DNA of 64,000 bases from Mesorhizobium sp. B2-4-3 (GTDB taxonomy: Bacteria; Pseudomonadota; Alphaproteobacteria; Rhizobiales; Rhizobiaceae), in assembly GCF_006442815.1 (NCBI RefSeq), contig NZ_VFVL01000005.1, positions 1-64,000 on the forward strand, read 5' to 3'. This document shows positions 16,344-24,388 of the stretch, in pieces. How positions within the stretch are numbered: position 1 is the first letter of the stretch; each line of letters opens with the position of its first letter. A program made the translations under genes and the position numbers. The notes beneath the pieces are model-generated. The model worked only from the letters and a program-made list of their open reading frames with translations, was not told where the DNA came from and made no database searches.

Positions 16344-17519
16344 ATGACCGTTACCAAGGAATCCGTCGTCGAGCGCCTGAAGACGGTGAACGGGCCGGAC
16401 TTCACCGGCAACATCGTCGACCTCGGCATGGTCTCGGAGATCTTCATCGCCGATTCCAAGGTCTTCTTCTCGATTACCGTTCCCGCCGCCCGCGCCCAGG
16501 AGCTGGAGCCGTTGCGCGCCGCGGCCGAGCGCGCGGTGAAGGCCATCCCCGGCGTCGCCAGCGCCGTCGTCGCGCTGACGGCGGAGAAGAAGGGTGGCGG
16601 CATGGAAGCGCCGGTTCCGGCGCGCCCGGCCGCCCCTCGGCCAGCCGCCCCGCCGCCGGCGCCGCAGCGACCCGCGCCGCACGCGCCCGCATCACAAAGC
16701 CACGGCAGGCGCGGCGTGCCCGGCATCGACGCCATCATCGCGGTCGCCTCCGGCAAGGGCGGCGTCGGCAAGTCGACCACCGCGGTCAATCTGGCGCTCG
16801 GTCTTGCCGCCAACGGGCTGAAGGTCGGCGTGCTCGATGCCGACATTTACGGCCCGTCGATGCCCAGGCTGCTCAACATCCACGGCCGGCCGCAGACCGT
16901 CGACGGCAAGGTGCTGAAGCCGATGCAGAATTACGGCCTCAAGGTGATGTCGATGGGCTTCCTCGTCGATGAGGAGACGCCGATGATCTGGCGCGGCCCG
17001 ATGGTGATGTCGGCGTTGACGCAAATGCTGCGCGAGGTCGAGTGGGGCCCGCTCGACGTGCTGGTGGTCGACATGCCGCCCGGCACCGGCGATGCCCAGC
17101 TCACCATGGCTCAGCAGGTGCCGCTCGCCGGCGCCGTCATCGTCTCGACGCCGCAGGATCTGGCGCTGATCGACGCCCGCAAGGGCCTCAACATGTTCAA
17201 GAAGGTCGATGTGCCGTTGCTCGGCATCGTCGAGAACATGAGCTACTTCCTCGCCCCCGACACCGGCAAGCGCTACGACATTTTCGGCCATGGCGGCGCG
17301 CGCCGAGAAGCCGAGCGCCTCGGCGTCACCTTCCTCGGCGAGGTGCCGCTAGAAATGGGCATCCGCGAAAGCTCGGACGCCGGCACCCCGGTCGTCGCCT
17401 CCAAGCCGGAGGGTGCGGAGGCAAAGATCTATCGCGACATCGCGAGCAAGGTCTGGGAAAGGGTCCAGGAGGAGCGCGGGGCCGCCGAAGCCGCCGTGCC
17501 GAGCATCGTGTTCGAATAA
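16344..17519 (+). CDS. apbC: Mrp/NBP35-type P-loop ATPase, iron-sulfur carrier (ApbC family)
   Basis: A 391-residue protein. Residues 1-85 are a MIP18/DUF59 domain (ESVVERLKTVNGPDF, NIVDLGMVSEIFI), followed by a Pro/Ala-rich linker (residues 90-120) and a Mrp ATPase domain with the deviant Walker A GKGGVGKST near residue 137. The family loads or transfers Fe-S clusters. The place where many homologues have a CPxCG pair after ENMSYF reads APDTG here, so the usual CxxC is missing. It stands alone between divergent and convergent neighbours. Confidence 0.88.
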   Translation: MTVTKESVVERLKTVNGPDFTGNIVDLGMVSEIFIADSKVFFSITVPAARAQELEPLRAAAERAVKAIPGVASAVVALTAEKKGGGMEAPVPARPAAPRPAAPPPAPQRPAPHAPASQSHGRRGVPGIDAIIAVASGKGGVGKSTTAVNLALGLAANGLKVGVLDADIYGPSMPRLLNIHGRPQTVDGKVLKPMQNYGLKVMSMGFLVDEETPMIWRGPMVMSALTQMLREVEWGPLDVLVVDMPPGTGDAQLTMAQQVPLAGAVIVSTPQDLALIDARKGLNMFKKVDVPLLGIVENMSYFLAPDTGKRYDIFGHGGARREAERLGVTFLGEVPLEMGIRESSDAGTPVVASKPEGAEAKIYRDIASKVWERVQEERGAAEAAVPSIVFE

Positions 17520-17542
17520 CCCCCTTTCCCTTGAGGGGAGGG

Positions 17543-17992
17543 TCAGGCGCCGACCTTCTCGCCGAACGTCGAGAAGAACTGCCCTGCCAATTTCTTCGAT
17601 GTCGACTCGATCAGCCGGCTGCCGAGCTGCGCGATCTTGCCCCCGACTTCGGCCTTGGCTGCGTATTTGAGCACTGTCGAGTCCGCCCCGTCGGCGGTCA
17701 ACGTGACGTCGGCGCCGCCCTTGGCGAAGCCGGCAATGCCGCCCTTGCCTTCGCCCTGGATGGTATAGGAATGCGGCGGCTTGAGGTTCTTCAGCGTGAC
17801 TTCGCCGTTGAAGGTCGCCTTGATCGGCCCGATCTTCAGCACCACGGTCGCCGCCATCCCGGTGTTCGAGGTTTTTTCCAGGCTCTGGCAGCCGGGAATC
17901 GCCTCTTTCAGGATTTCCGGGTCGTTGAGGGCCTCCCACACTTTCCCGATGGGTGCGGCGATCCGCTCCTCGCCTTCGATCACCAAAGCCAT
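17543..17992 (-). CDS. CoxG-like SRPBCC family protein
   Basis: A 149-residue SRPBCC (START-like) protein of the CoxG group: GEERIAAPIGKVWEALNDPE, then EAIPGCQSLEK, and a C-terminal helix (IAQLGSRLIESTSKKLAGQF). CoxG proteins accompany molybdenum hydroxylases such as CO dehydrogenase, but no coxL/M/S genes are in the window, so this is an orphan copy. The ATG at 17992 has GGGAGG just upstream. Its partner is unknown. Confidence 0.8.
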   Translation of the reverse strand: MALVIEGEERIAAPIGKVWEALNDPEILKEAIPGCQSLEKTSNTGMAATVVLKIGPIKATFNGEVTLKNLKPPHSYTIQGEGKGGIAGFAKGGADVTLTADGADSTVLKYAAKAEVGGKIAQLGSRLIESTSKKLAGQFFSTFGEKVGA

Positions 17993-18115
17993 CAAGACCT
18001 CCCGGATTGCTGATGCCGGTTGGTCGTAGCGCGCGGCCCGAAACAAGTCTATCGCACCAAAGTCCGGGTTCCGGCTGCGCCTGCCTCTTGCCTGCATGGA
18101 CGCATTGTCCTATCG

Positions 18116-18130
18116 ATTTGTCATACAAAT
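18116..18130. promoter_or_regulatory. GntR-type palindromic operator before the dehydratase
   Basis: ATTTGT and ACAAAT flank the centre CAT, a perfect dyad. The core TTGTCATACAA has the form bound by GntR/FadR-type regulators of sugar-acid pathways. It ends 12 bases before the dehydratase ATG, a place that suits repression. No GntR gene of that type is close by in the window. Confidence 0.65.
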
Positions 18131-18142
18131 ACGGAGACCACC

Positions 18143-19948
18143 ATGGCAGGCGCCCCCACCAAGAAGAAGAAATTTCGCTCGCAGGAGTGGTTCGACAATC
18201 CCGACAATCCGGGCATGACGGCGCTCTATCTCGAGCGCTACCTTAATTACGGCCTGACGCGCGCCGAGCTGATGTCGGGCAAGCCGCTGATCGGCATCGC
18301 GCAGACCGGTTCCGATCTTTCGCCCTGCAACCGGCATCACCTCGAGCTCGCCAAGCGCGTGCGCGAAGGCATCGTCTCGATGGGCGGCATCCCGTTCGAA
18401 TTCCCGTGCCATCCGATCCAGGAGACCGGCAAGCGCCCCACCGCCGCGCTCGACCGCAACCTCGCCTATCTCAGCCTCGTCGAGGTGCTCTACGGCTATC
18501 CGCTCGACGGCGTCGTGCTGACCATCGGCTGCGACAAGACCACGCCTGCGCTGCTGATGGCGGCGGCCACCGTCAACATCCCGGCCATCGCGCTTTCGGT
18601 CGGCCCGATGCTCAACGGCTGGCACAAGGGCAAGCGCACCGGTTCGGGCACCATCGTCTGGGAATCCCGGCAACGGCTGTCGGCCGGCGAGATCGGCTAT
18701 GACGAGTTCATGGACATCGTCGCCTCCTCGGCGCCGTCGACCGGCTATTGCAACACCATGGGCACGGCGACCACCATGAATTCGCTGGCCGAGGCGCTCG
18801 GCATGCAATTGCCGGGCTCGGCCGCTATCCCGGCGCCGTACCGCGAGCGAGGCCAGATTTCCTACGAGACGGGCAAGCGCATCGTCGAGATGGTGCATGA
18901 GGATCTGAAGCCGTCCGACATCATGACCCGCAAGGCGTTCGAGAACGCCATCGTCGTCAACTCTGCCATTGGCGGCTCGACCAACGCGCCGATCCACCTC
19001 AACGCCATCGCCCGCCATCTCGGCGTGCCGCTCGACAATGACGACTGGCAGAAGATCGGCCTCGACATCCCGCTGCTGGTCAACCTGCAGCCGACGGGCG
19101 AGTATCTCGGCGAGGATTACCACCATGCCGGCGGCGTGCCGGCGGTCGTCGCCGAACTGATGAAGGGCGGGCTGCTGCCGCATCCCGGTGCCATCACGGC
19201 CAACGGCAGGTCGATGGGCGACAATTGCAGGGATGCCGTCAACGAGAATCACGACGTTATCCGCGGCGCCGACAAGCCGCTCAAGGCCAATGCAGGTTTC
19301 ATCAACCTCAAGGGTAATCTGTTCGATTCCGCCATCATGAAGACCAGCGGCATCTCGCCCGAATTCCGTGAGCGCTACCTCTCCAACCCGAACGACCCGG
19401 AGGCCTTCGAGGGCAACGCCATGGTCTTCGACGGGCCGGAGGATTACCACGCCCGCATCGACGATCCGGCGCAGGGTATCGACGAGCACACGATCCTGTT
19501 CATGCGCGGCGCCGGTCCGGTCGGCTATCCGGGCGGCGCCGAGGTGGTCAACATGCAGCCGCCGGCCTACCTCATCAAGAAGGGCATCCACGCCCTTGCC
19601 TGCATCGGTGACGGCCGGCAGTCCGGCACGTCGGGCTCGCCGTCCATCCTCAACGCCTCGCCGGAAGCCGCGATCGGCGGCGGCCTGGCGCTGCTCAAGA
19701 GCGGCGACCGCGTCCGCATCGACCTGAAGAAGGGCACGGCCAATATCCTCGTCAGCGACGAGGAGATCGTCAAGCGGCGCGCCGCGCTGCAGGCCAATGG
19801 CGGCTACCACTATCCCCAGCACCAGACGCCGTGGCAGGAGATCCAGCGCGGCATGGTCGACCAGTTCTCGGCCGGCATGGTGCTGAAGCCGGCGGTGAAG
19901 TACCAGGACGTCGCCCATACCAGCGGCGTGCCGCGCGACAATCACTGA
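18143..19948 (+). CDS. Sugar-acid dehydratase, IlvD/Edd family (arabinonate/xylonate dehydratase-like)
   Basis: A 601-residue IlvD/Edd enzyme that removes water from an aldonic acid to give a 2-keto-3-deoxy acid. The three cluster cysteines are Cys62 (SPCNRH), Cys130 ([10 protein letters not shown]) and Cys203 ([11 protein letters not shown]). Their spacing agrees with the 2Fe-2S pentonate dehydratases I know from rhizobia. The serine-rich active site [15 protein letters not shown] is present. The ATG at 18143 has GGAG six bases before it. The length and motifs favour a pentonate over dihydroxyisovalerate, but substrate choice is inferred. A terminator follows. Confidence 0.85.
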   Translation: MAGAPTKKKKFRSQEWFDNPDNPGMTALYLERYLNYGLTRAELMSGKPLIGIAQTGSDLSPCNRHHLELAKRVREGIVSMGGIPFEFPCHPIQETGKRPTAALDRNLAYLSLVEVLYGYPLDGVVLTIGCDKTTPALLMAAATVNIPAIALSVGPMLNGWHKGKRTGSGTIVWESRQRLSAGEIGYDEFMDIVASSAPSTGYCNTMGTATTMNSLAEALGMQLPGSAAIPAPYRERGQISYETGKRIVEMVHEDLKPSDIMTRKAFENAIVVNSAIGGSTNAPIHLNAIARHLGVPLDNDDWQKIGLDIPLLVNLQPTGEYLGEDYHHAGGVPAVVAELMKGGLLPHPGAITANGRSMGDNCRDAVNENHDVIRGADKPLKANAGFINLKGNLFDSAIMKTSGISPEFRERYLSNPNDPEAFEGNAMVFDGPEDYHARIDDPAQGIDEHTILFMRGAGPVGYPGGAEVVNMQPPAYLIKKGIHALACIGDGRQSGTSGSPSILNASPEAAIGGGLALLKSGDRVRIDLKKGTANILVSDEEIVKRRAALQANGGYHYPQHQTPWQEIQRGMVDQFSAGMVLKPAVKYQDVAHTSGVPRDNH

Positions 19949-19968
19949 ATTCCCGGCTTGGTGAAATC

Positions 19969-20004
19969 AAGGGGCGGCTTGCGAAGCGCAGCCGCCCCTT
20001 TCTT
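19969..20004 (+). terminator. Rho-independent terminator of the dehydratase gene
   Basis: AAGGGGCGGCT pairs with AGCCGCCCCTT around a ten-base loop and is followed by TCTT. It lies 20 bases after the stop at 19948. Confidence 0.8.
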
Positions 20005-20075
20005 GTGCCCTTGTTTCAGCCGCATGGCGCATCCAGATAGCGTCATACCAGCTGGTTAAGGACATAAGGATCATC

Positions 20076-20474
20076 ATGGCCAAGCGGCGCTCTTCCCTCG
20101 GCTTTCTCGGCATGTTCGGCCGCTCCGGCGACTTGCGCCAGCTCGACGACGCGTTGCGTGCGGCCGATCTGCATCCGGCGCTGGTGCCGGAAGGGGTAAA
20201 GCTTACCATCGTCAATCTGATGAACGACCGCTGGCCCGATGAGCCGCCGGCGGGCGCCTATCAATCCGTGGCCCAGCTCTGCGGCTATTGCGTCGCCGGG
20301 CCGGAAGTGTTCGTGCAGGTCAACGGCCGCGAGCCGACATTGGCGGTCGAGCGCCGCATCGAGGCGGCGCTGGAGGCCGGCGACAGCTTCGACGCGCAGC
20401 TCGTGCTGATGACGCTGCACGCCAAGCTGATCAACGCCGAAGTCGTCGAGCGCTATGGGCTCAGTGTGGAGTGA
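20076..20474 (+). CDS. Conserved hypothetical protein
   Basis: A 132-residue soluble protein that I do not recognise. It starts MAKRRSSLGFLGMFGRSGD and has helices and a central short strand pair (PEVFVQVNGREPTLAVERRIEAAL). There is no signal peptide or membrane segment. AAGGATCATC before the ATG is a plausible ribosome binding site. It stands alone between the dehydratase terminator and a palindromic repeat. Codon use matches its neighbours, so it looks like a genuine gene. Confidence 0.7.
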   Translation: MAKRRSSLGFLGMFGRSGDLRQLDDALRAADLHPALVPEGVKLTIVNLMNDRWPDEPPAGAYQSVAQLCGYCVAGPEVFVQVNGREPTLAVERRIEAALEAGDSFDAQLVLMTLHAKLINAEVVERYGLSVE

Positions 20475-20492
20475 ACCGCTGGATAGTATGCG

Positions 20493-20619
20493 TTGATATT
20501 CAGGTCAGGCCGAGTCGAAAACGATGTCTTCCGAGAACCGGAGCGGAGCGTACTTAAAGTACGTGAGCACCGGAAGCGCAGGAAGGCATTGTTTGCAGGC
20601 CGGCCTCACCTGAATATTA
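20493..20619. repeat. Palindromic intergenic element with ATATTCAGGT ends
   Basis: The ends TATTCAGGTCAGGCC (20497-20511) and GGCCTCACCTGAATATTA (20602-20619) are inverse copies with one mismatch. Inside are GAACCGGAGCGGAGCGTACT and a matching inverse half (AGTACGTGAGCACCGGAAGC), so the whole folds as a long hairpin. A contracted version lies at 40171-40207. The right end reaches into the stop codon of the MttB-family gene. Confidence 0.75.
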
Positions 20620-22206
20620 GCCGCCCATCTTGTTGCGCGGCAACTTGATCATCTCGCCGAAGCGGGCGCGCAATTTGTCGTCGAGCAGGCGCGAGACGTG
20701 GCGCGGGAAACGCTCGGCAAGCACGCGCTTCTTCTCCGCGATCGCCCGCGACAGGATGTCGGGCCGGCCCTTCTCGTTCCATTCCTTGGGCGAGAAACGA
20801 TCGCCGACGGCGGGATAGAAATACTCGGTCTGCATCAGCTTCAGCGTCTGATCGTTGCCGAGATAGTGTCCGGGACCCTTCATGCAGACATCGGCGATGG
20901 TGTCGATCGACAGCGCCTCGTCGGTCACCTCGATGCCGCGCACGCAGCGCAGGCAGTGGCCGAGCATGTCGTTGTCGATGATCAGGCTTTCCAGGCAGAA
21001 GCCAAGCAGCGAGGCATGCATGCCGGCTGACTCATAGACGAGATTGAGGCCGGCAAGACCGGCCATCACGTCGGTGATGCCCTTTTCATAGCCAGACTGG
21101 ATGTCGGGCAGTTTCGAATCCGTCATGCCGGCAGCCGAACCACCCGGCAGGTCGTAATATTGCGCCATCTGCGCGCAGGCCGCGGTCAGCACCGCCTGTT
21201 CGGCCGATCCGCCGGACATGGCACCGGTCCTAAGGTCGGAGACGAACGGCCAGGTGCCGAAGATCGCCGGATGTCCGGGTTTTATTGCGTTGACATAGAC
21301 CAGGCCCATCAGCACTTCGGCCACCGCCTGCACCACCGCGCCGGCAATCGCGGCCGGAGCAGTCGCGCCGGCCTGGCCTGCCGACAGGAGCAGGATCGGA
21401 ATGCCGCCTTCGACGCAGGCCTCCAGCACGCCGCAGGCGTCTTCGGCGAATTTCATCGGCGGTACGACGAAGCAGTTCGAGTTCGACACGAACGGCCGCG
21501 CCCGGAAATTCTCCTCGCCGCCGGCGATTGCATAGAGCATTTCCAGCGCCGGCTTGACGTTCTCGCGCACGGTGAACGAGGTGCCGACATGCTTGGATGT
21601 CCCCATCACGCAGGCATAGAGCGTGTTGAAATCCATATCGAGCGGGTCGGGAATGTCGCGCGGCACCATGGTGCGCTGGAAGAAATGGATGTTGTCCAGC
21701 CCATCGACGAGACGGGCGGCGTCGTAGAGATCCTGCAGCAGCGATTCGCGGTATTCGCGCTTCTCGACATCGACCAGATGCACCGCCGCGCCCGCCGTGC
21801 CGTAGTGCACGCGTTTGCCCTGGATCAGCATGTCGTGCTTCGGATCCTGGCCGTAGAGTGTGAAGTTGCGCGCAGCGTTCTTGATCGTGTCCAGCACCAG
21901 CGCGCGTGGCAGCCGGATGCGGCCGTCGTCGCCATGGGTGCCGCCGGCCCGGGTCAGCGCTTCGATGCAGGACGGGATGGCGTTGGCGAAGCCGACCGTC
22001 TCCAGGAGCGTCAGCACCGCTTCGTGGATGCGTTCCTGGTCGTTCTGGCTCAATGGCCCATAGCTGCCGCCTTCAAGCCCCGCCCGCACTGGACGGATGT
22101 CGTCGGCCAAGGGCGCCGCCCGCATCGCGCGGCGCGCTTCGCGCCCGCCGGAACGCCGCGAACGCTGGTCCGACGACGCTTCCTGCTTCTCGAGAGCCAC
22201 TGACAT
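20617..22206 (-). CDS. MttB-family (trimethylamine methyltransferase-like) protein, non-pyrrolysine
   Basis: A 529-residue TIM-barrel methyltransferase of the MttB superfamily (GLDNIHFFQRTMVPRDIPDP, CAQMAQYYDLPGGSAAGMTD). It has no in-frame amber codon, so it belongs to the non-pyrrolysine branch, members of which demethylate quaternary amines such as glycine betaine and pass the methyl to a corrinoid protein. No corrinoid protein or activator gene is adjacent. It is transcribed from the same strand as the MocR gene but a terminator separates them. The true substrate is unknown. Confidence 0.85.
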   Translation of the reverse strand: MSVALEKQEASSDQRSRRSGGREARRAMRAAPLADDIRPVRAGLEGGSYGPLSQNDQERIHEAVLTLLETVGFANAIPSCIEALTRAGGTHGDDGRIRLPRALVLDTIKNAARNFTLYGQDPKHDMLIQGKRVHYGTAGAAVHLVDVEKREYRESLLQDLYDAARLVDGLDNIHFFQRTMVPRDIPDPLDMDFNTLYACVMGTSKHVGTSFTVRENVKPALEMLYAIAGGEENFRARPFVSNSNCFVVPPMKFAEDACGVLEACVEGGIPILLLSAGQAGATAPAAIAGAVVQAVAEVLMGLVYVNAIKPGHPAIFGTWPFVSDLRTGAMSGGSAEQAVLTAACAQMAQYYDLPGGSAAGMTDSKLPDIQSGYEKGITDVMAGLAGLNLVYESAGMHASLLGFCLESLIIDNDMLGHCLRCVRGIEVTDEALSIDTIADVCMKGPGHYLGNDQTLKLMQTEYFYPAVGDRFSPKEWNEKGRPDILSRAIAEKKRVLAERFPRHVSRLLDDKLRARFGEMIKLPRNKMGG

Positions 22207-22380
22207 GGAAGCACTCCACCTTTTGTCTTTATCTGCGAGGCGGGCGCGGCGGTTGGTCCACCATCGGCCTGCCTCGTCCCCTTCTGGCTCCGACTATGCC
22301 GCCGGCATTGGCACAGCCTATGGGCCAAGCAATCCAGTCGAATATGCCAGAATGCTAAAGCGGCAAACATGCGCCCAAAC

Positions 22381-22411
22381 AAAAAGAGCCGGCGCAGCGC
22401 CGGCTCTTTTT
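22381..22411. terminator. Bidirectional rho-independent terminator
   Basis: GAGCCGGCGC pairs with GCGCCGGCTC around a single A and the stem is flanked by five A and five T, so it works on either strand. It lies 17 bases after the MocR stop and separates that gene from the MttB-family gene. Confidence 0.9.
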
Positions 22412-22428
22412 CAGGACGTCTGTGGCGG

Positions 22429-23922
22429 TCAGGCGGCCGCGGGCCTGCGCCCGGCGGCGGTGGCGAGTTCGCGAATGCCCGGCTCGATATGCTGCAGCGA
22501 GATCGAGGAGATACCCAAGCGCATGAAACGAGAGGGCTTTTCGCTGCGGTCGAAGAACCGGTCGCCGGGTTCGATGATGACGCTGCGCGAAGCGGCGGCT
22601 TCGGCCAGGCCGCGTGAATCGGTGCCGCGCGGCCCCTCCAGCCAGAGCGATGTGCCGCCCGCCGAGTCGGTCGAGCGCCATTCTGGCAGGAAAGCGGAAA
22701 TCGCATGGACCAGACGCTTGCGCCGTTCGTCGAAGGCGGTGGAAAGTCTGCGCACCAGCGCCTCGTGATGGCCGAGCGACAGGAACAGCGCAACGGCACG
22801 CTGGTTGTTCGCCGGCGGGTGCCTGAGCATGAAGCGGCGCAGCGCGCGAAGCTCGGCGATCAGCCCGGCCGAGGCCACGATGTAGCCAAGCCTGAGACCC
22901 GGAGCCAGCGTCTTCGACATCGAGCCGACATAGATGACGCGGCCGGAACGATCGAGGCTCTTCAGCGCCTGCTGCGGCGCCTCGTCGAGCAACTGGCTGT
23001 CATAGCCGTCCTCGATGATGATCTGGTTGTTGCGGTTGGCGCGCGCCAGGAGATCCTGCCGCCGCTCTGCCGACAACGGCACCATGGTCGGGCAGTGGTG
23101 GCTGGGCGTGACGAAGACGAAGCCGGAATCGCTGGGGATCGACGAGGTCACGATGCCCGACTGGTCGACCGGAACCGGCTGGATATCGGCACCGGCCAGC
23201 CGGAAGATCGAGCGGGCATCGGGATAGCCGGGGTCTTCCATGGCCACCTTCGAGCCCTTGGTCATCAAGAGCGTGGCAAGCATGTAGAGTGCGTTCTGCG
23301 CGCCCAGCGTCACGATGATCTCGTCCGGATTGGCGAAGATGCCGCGGCGCGGCAGGAGCCGCGCCTGGACCTGCTCGATCAGCAGCGGATCGTCACGGTC
23401 CACCATGTCGGATGCCCAGTTGCGGATCTCGAGCACCGCCAATGCCATCCGGTTGCACTCGCGCCATTCGGCGGTCGGGAACAGCGCCGGATCGAATTGG
23501 CCATAGACGAACGGATAGGAGGACTTGATCCAGTTGTCGTGCTTGGCCGGCGGCGGCATGTCGCTTGCGGCGATCTGCCGGCGCGCCTTCCAGTCGATCT
23601 CGTTCTGCTGGTCGGGCGCCTTCTGGTGCGGCTTGGCGGGAGTGGCCAGCACGTCCGGATTGACGAAATGGCCGCGCCGCTCGCGCGCCACCAGGAAGCC
23701 CTGGTCGACCAGCTGCTGGAAGGCGAGCACCACCGTGCCGCGGGCAACCCCAAGTTTTTCCGCGAGAATTCGGCAGGACGGCAGCGGCATCGAGGCGGCG
23801 ATCTGTCGGTCGAGAATGGCCGCGACGATCGCCTGGCGGATCTGCGCCTGGAGGGTTTGGCCGGATTCAGCCGAAATCCGGAACAGGCCGGACCATATGG
23901 CCGTGTCATTGCGCTGTGGCAT
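22429..23922 (-). CDS. MocR/PdxR-type transcriptional regulator (GntR HTH fused to aminotransferase fold)
   Basis: A 497-residue regulator. Residues about 15-85 are a GntR winged helix (LQAQIRQAIVAAILDRQI, CRILAEKLGVARGTVVLAFQ). Residues 130-490 are an aminotransferase class I fold with the PLP-lysine in GSMSKTLAPGLRLGYI. MocR proteins sense PLP or amino-acid adducts and control PLP synthesis or amine metabolism. It could control the neighbouring MttB-family gene, though it could also act elsewhere. The upstream 466 bases hold the hairpin array. Confidence 0.9.
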   Translation of the reverse strand: MPQRNDTAIWSGLFRISAESGQTLQAQIRQAIVAAILDRQIAASMPLPSCRILAEKLGVARGTVVLAFQQLVDQGFLVARERRGHFVNPDVLATPAKPHQKAPDQQNEIDWKARRQIAASDMPPPAKHDNWIKSSYPFVYGQFDPALFPTAEWRECNRMALAVLEIRNWASDMVDRDDPLLIEQVQARLLPRRGIFANPDEIIVTLGAQNALYMLATLLMTKGSKVAMEDPGYPDARSIFRLAGADIQPVPVDQSGIVTSSIPSDSGFVFVTPSHHCPTMVPLSAERRQDLLARANRNNQIIIEDGYDSQLLDEAPQQALKSLDRSGRVIYVGSMSKTLAPGLRLGYIVASAGLIAELRALRRFMLRHPPANNQRAVALFLSLGHHEALVRRLSTAFDERRKRLVHAISAFLPEWRSTDSAGGTSLWLEGPRGTDSRGLAEAAASRSVIIEPGDRFFDRSEKPSRFMRLGISSISLQHIEPGIRELATAAGRRPAAA

Positions 23923-24048
23923 GGGAAATCTTCCTCGGATGGCCAGCTGTTTTCACTTGGCTGGACCAGTGGAGTGTATGGGTGGCATAAGGGGTTGCGC
24001 CAATCAATTTTTCTGATCGCTGGGATTTATGCCAGTGATCTATCAAGC

Positions 24049-24194
24049 GCGATGCGAAGCATCGTCGCCACGCGTTTAGGCGCGATGCGCAGCATCGTCG
24101 CCGCGCGCTAAAGCGCGACGCAAAGCGTCGTCGCGACACCCTCCCAAGCGCGACGCGCAGCGTCGTCGCCCCCCGCGATGCGCAGCATCGTCGC
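24049..24194. repeat. Array of five 20-bp hairpin units with compensating changes
   Basis: Five copies of a 20-base unit begin at 24049, 24082, 24115, 24150 and 24175. Units 2 and 5 read GCGATGCGCAGCATCGTCGC. Unit 1 differs only in the loop. Units 3 and 4 have GACGC paired with GCGTC instead of GATGC with GCATC, so both sides of the stem changed together. Spacers contain AAGCGC and CGCGTTTA or CGCGCTAAA. It occupies the gap (23923-24388) between the divergent MocR and pgi genes; nothing else was recognised in that gap. Confidence 0.85.
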
Positions 24195-24388
24195 CCTACC
24201 GCACAGCACCCTCGCCGTGAAATTCCCGCACCTCACCATCCAATACCATCCCTCATCAAAGCGTGAATGCGGTGCGGCAAAGCCGCGCTTGAACGAAATG
24301 GAAATCGGCTCGATAGAATGACGCGCCGACACGCGCCGGAAACATCCGGCCTGTTAAAATGGTCTAAAAACCCGCCAGGAGCCCGCCA

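Noticed and set aside
15755..16846. Long form of the VOC protein (over 350 residues)
   Set aside because: The extension lies opposite the mrp gene and is of Ala/Arg/Gly shadow composition; a good ribosome binding site precedes the ATG at 16132.
20617..22206. Pyrrolysine-containing trimethylamine methyltransferase
   Set aside because: The frame is open without an amber codon and no pyl genes are in the window.
24049..24194. CRISPR array
   Set aside because: The units are themselves palindromic, the spacers are only 5-15 bases and alike, and no cas gene is present.
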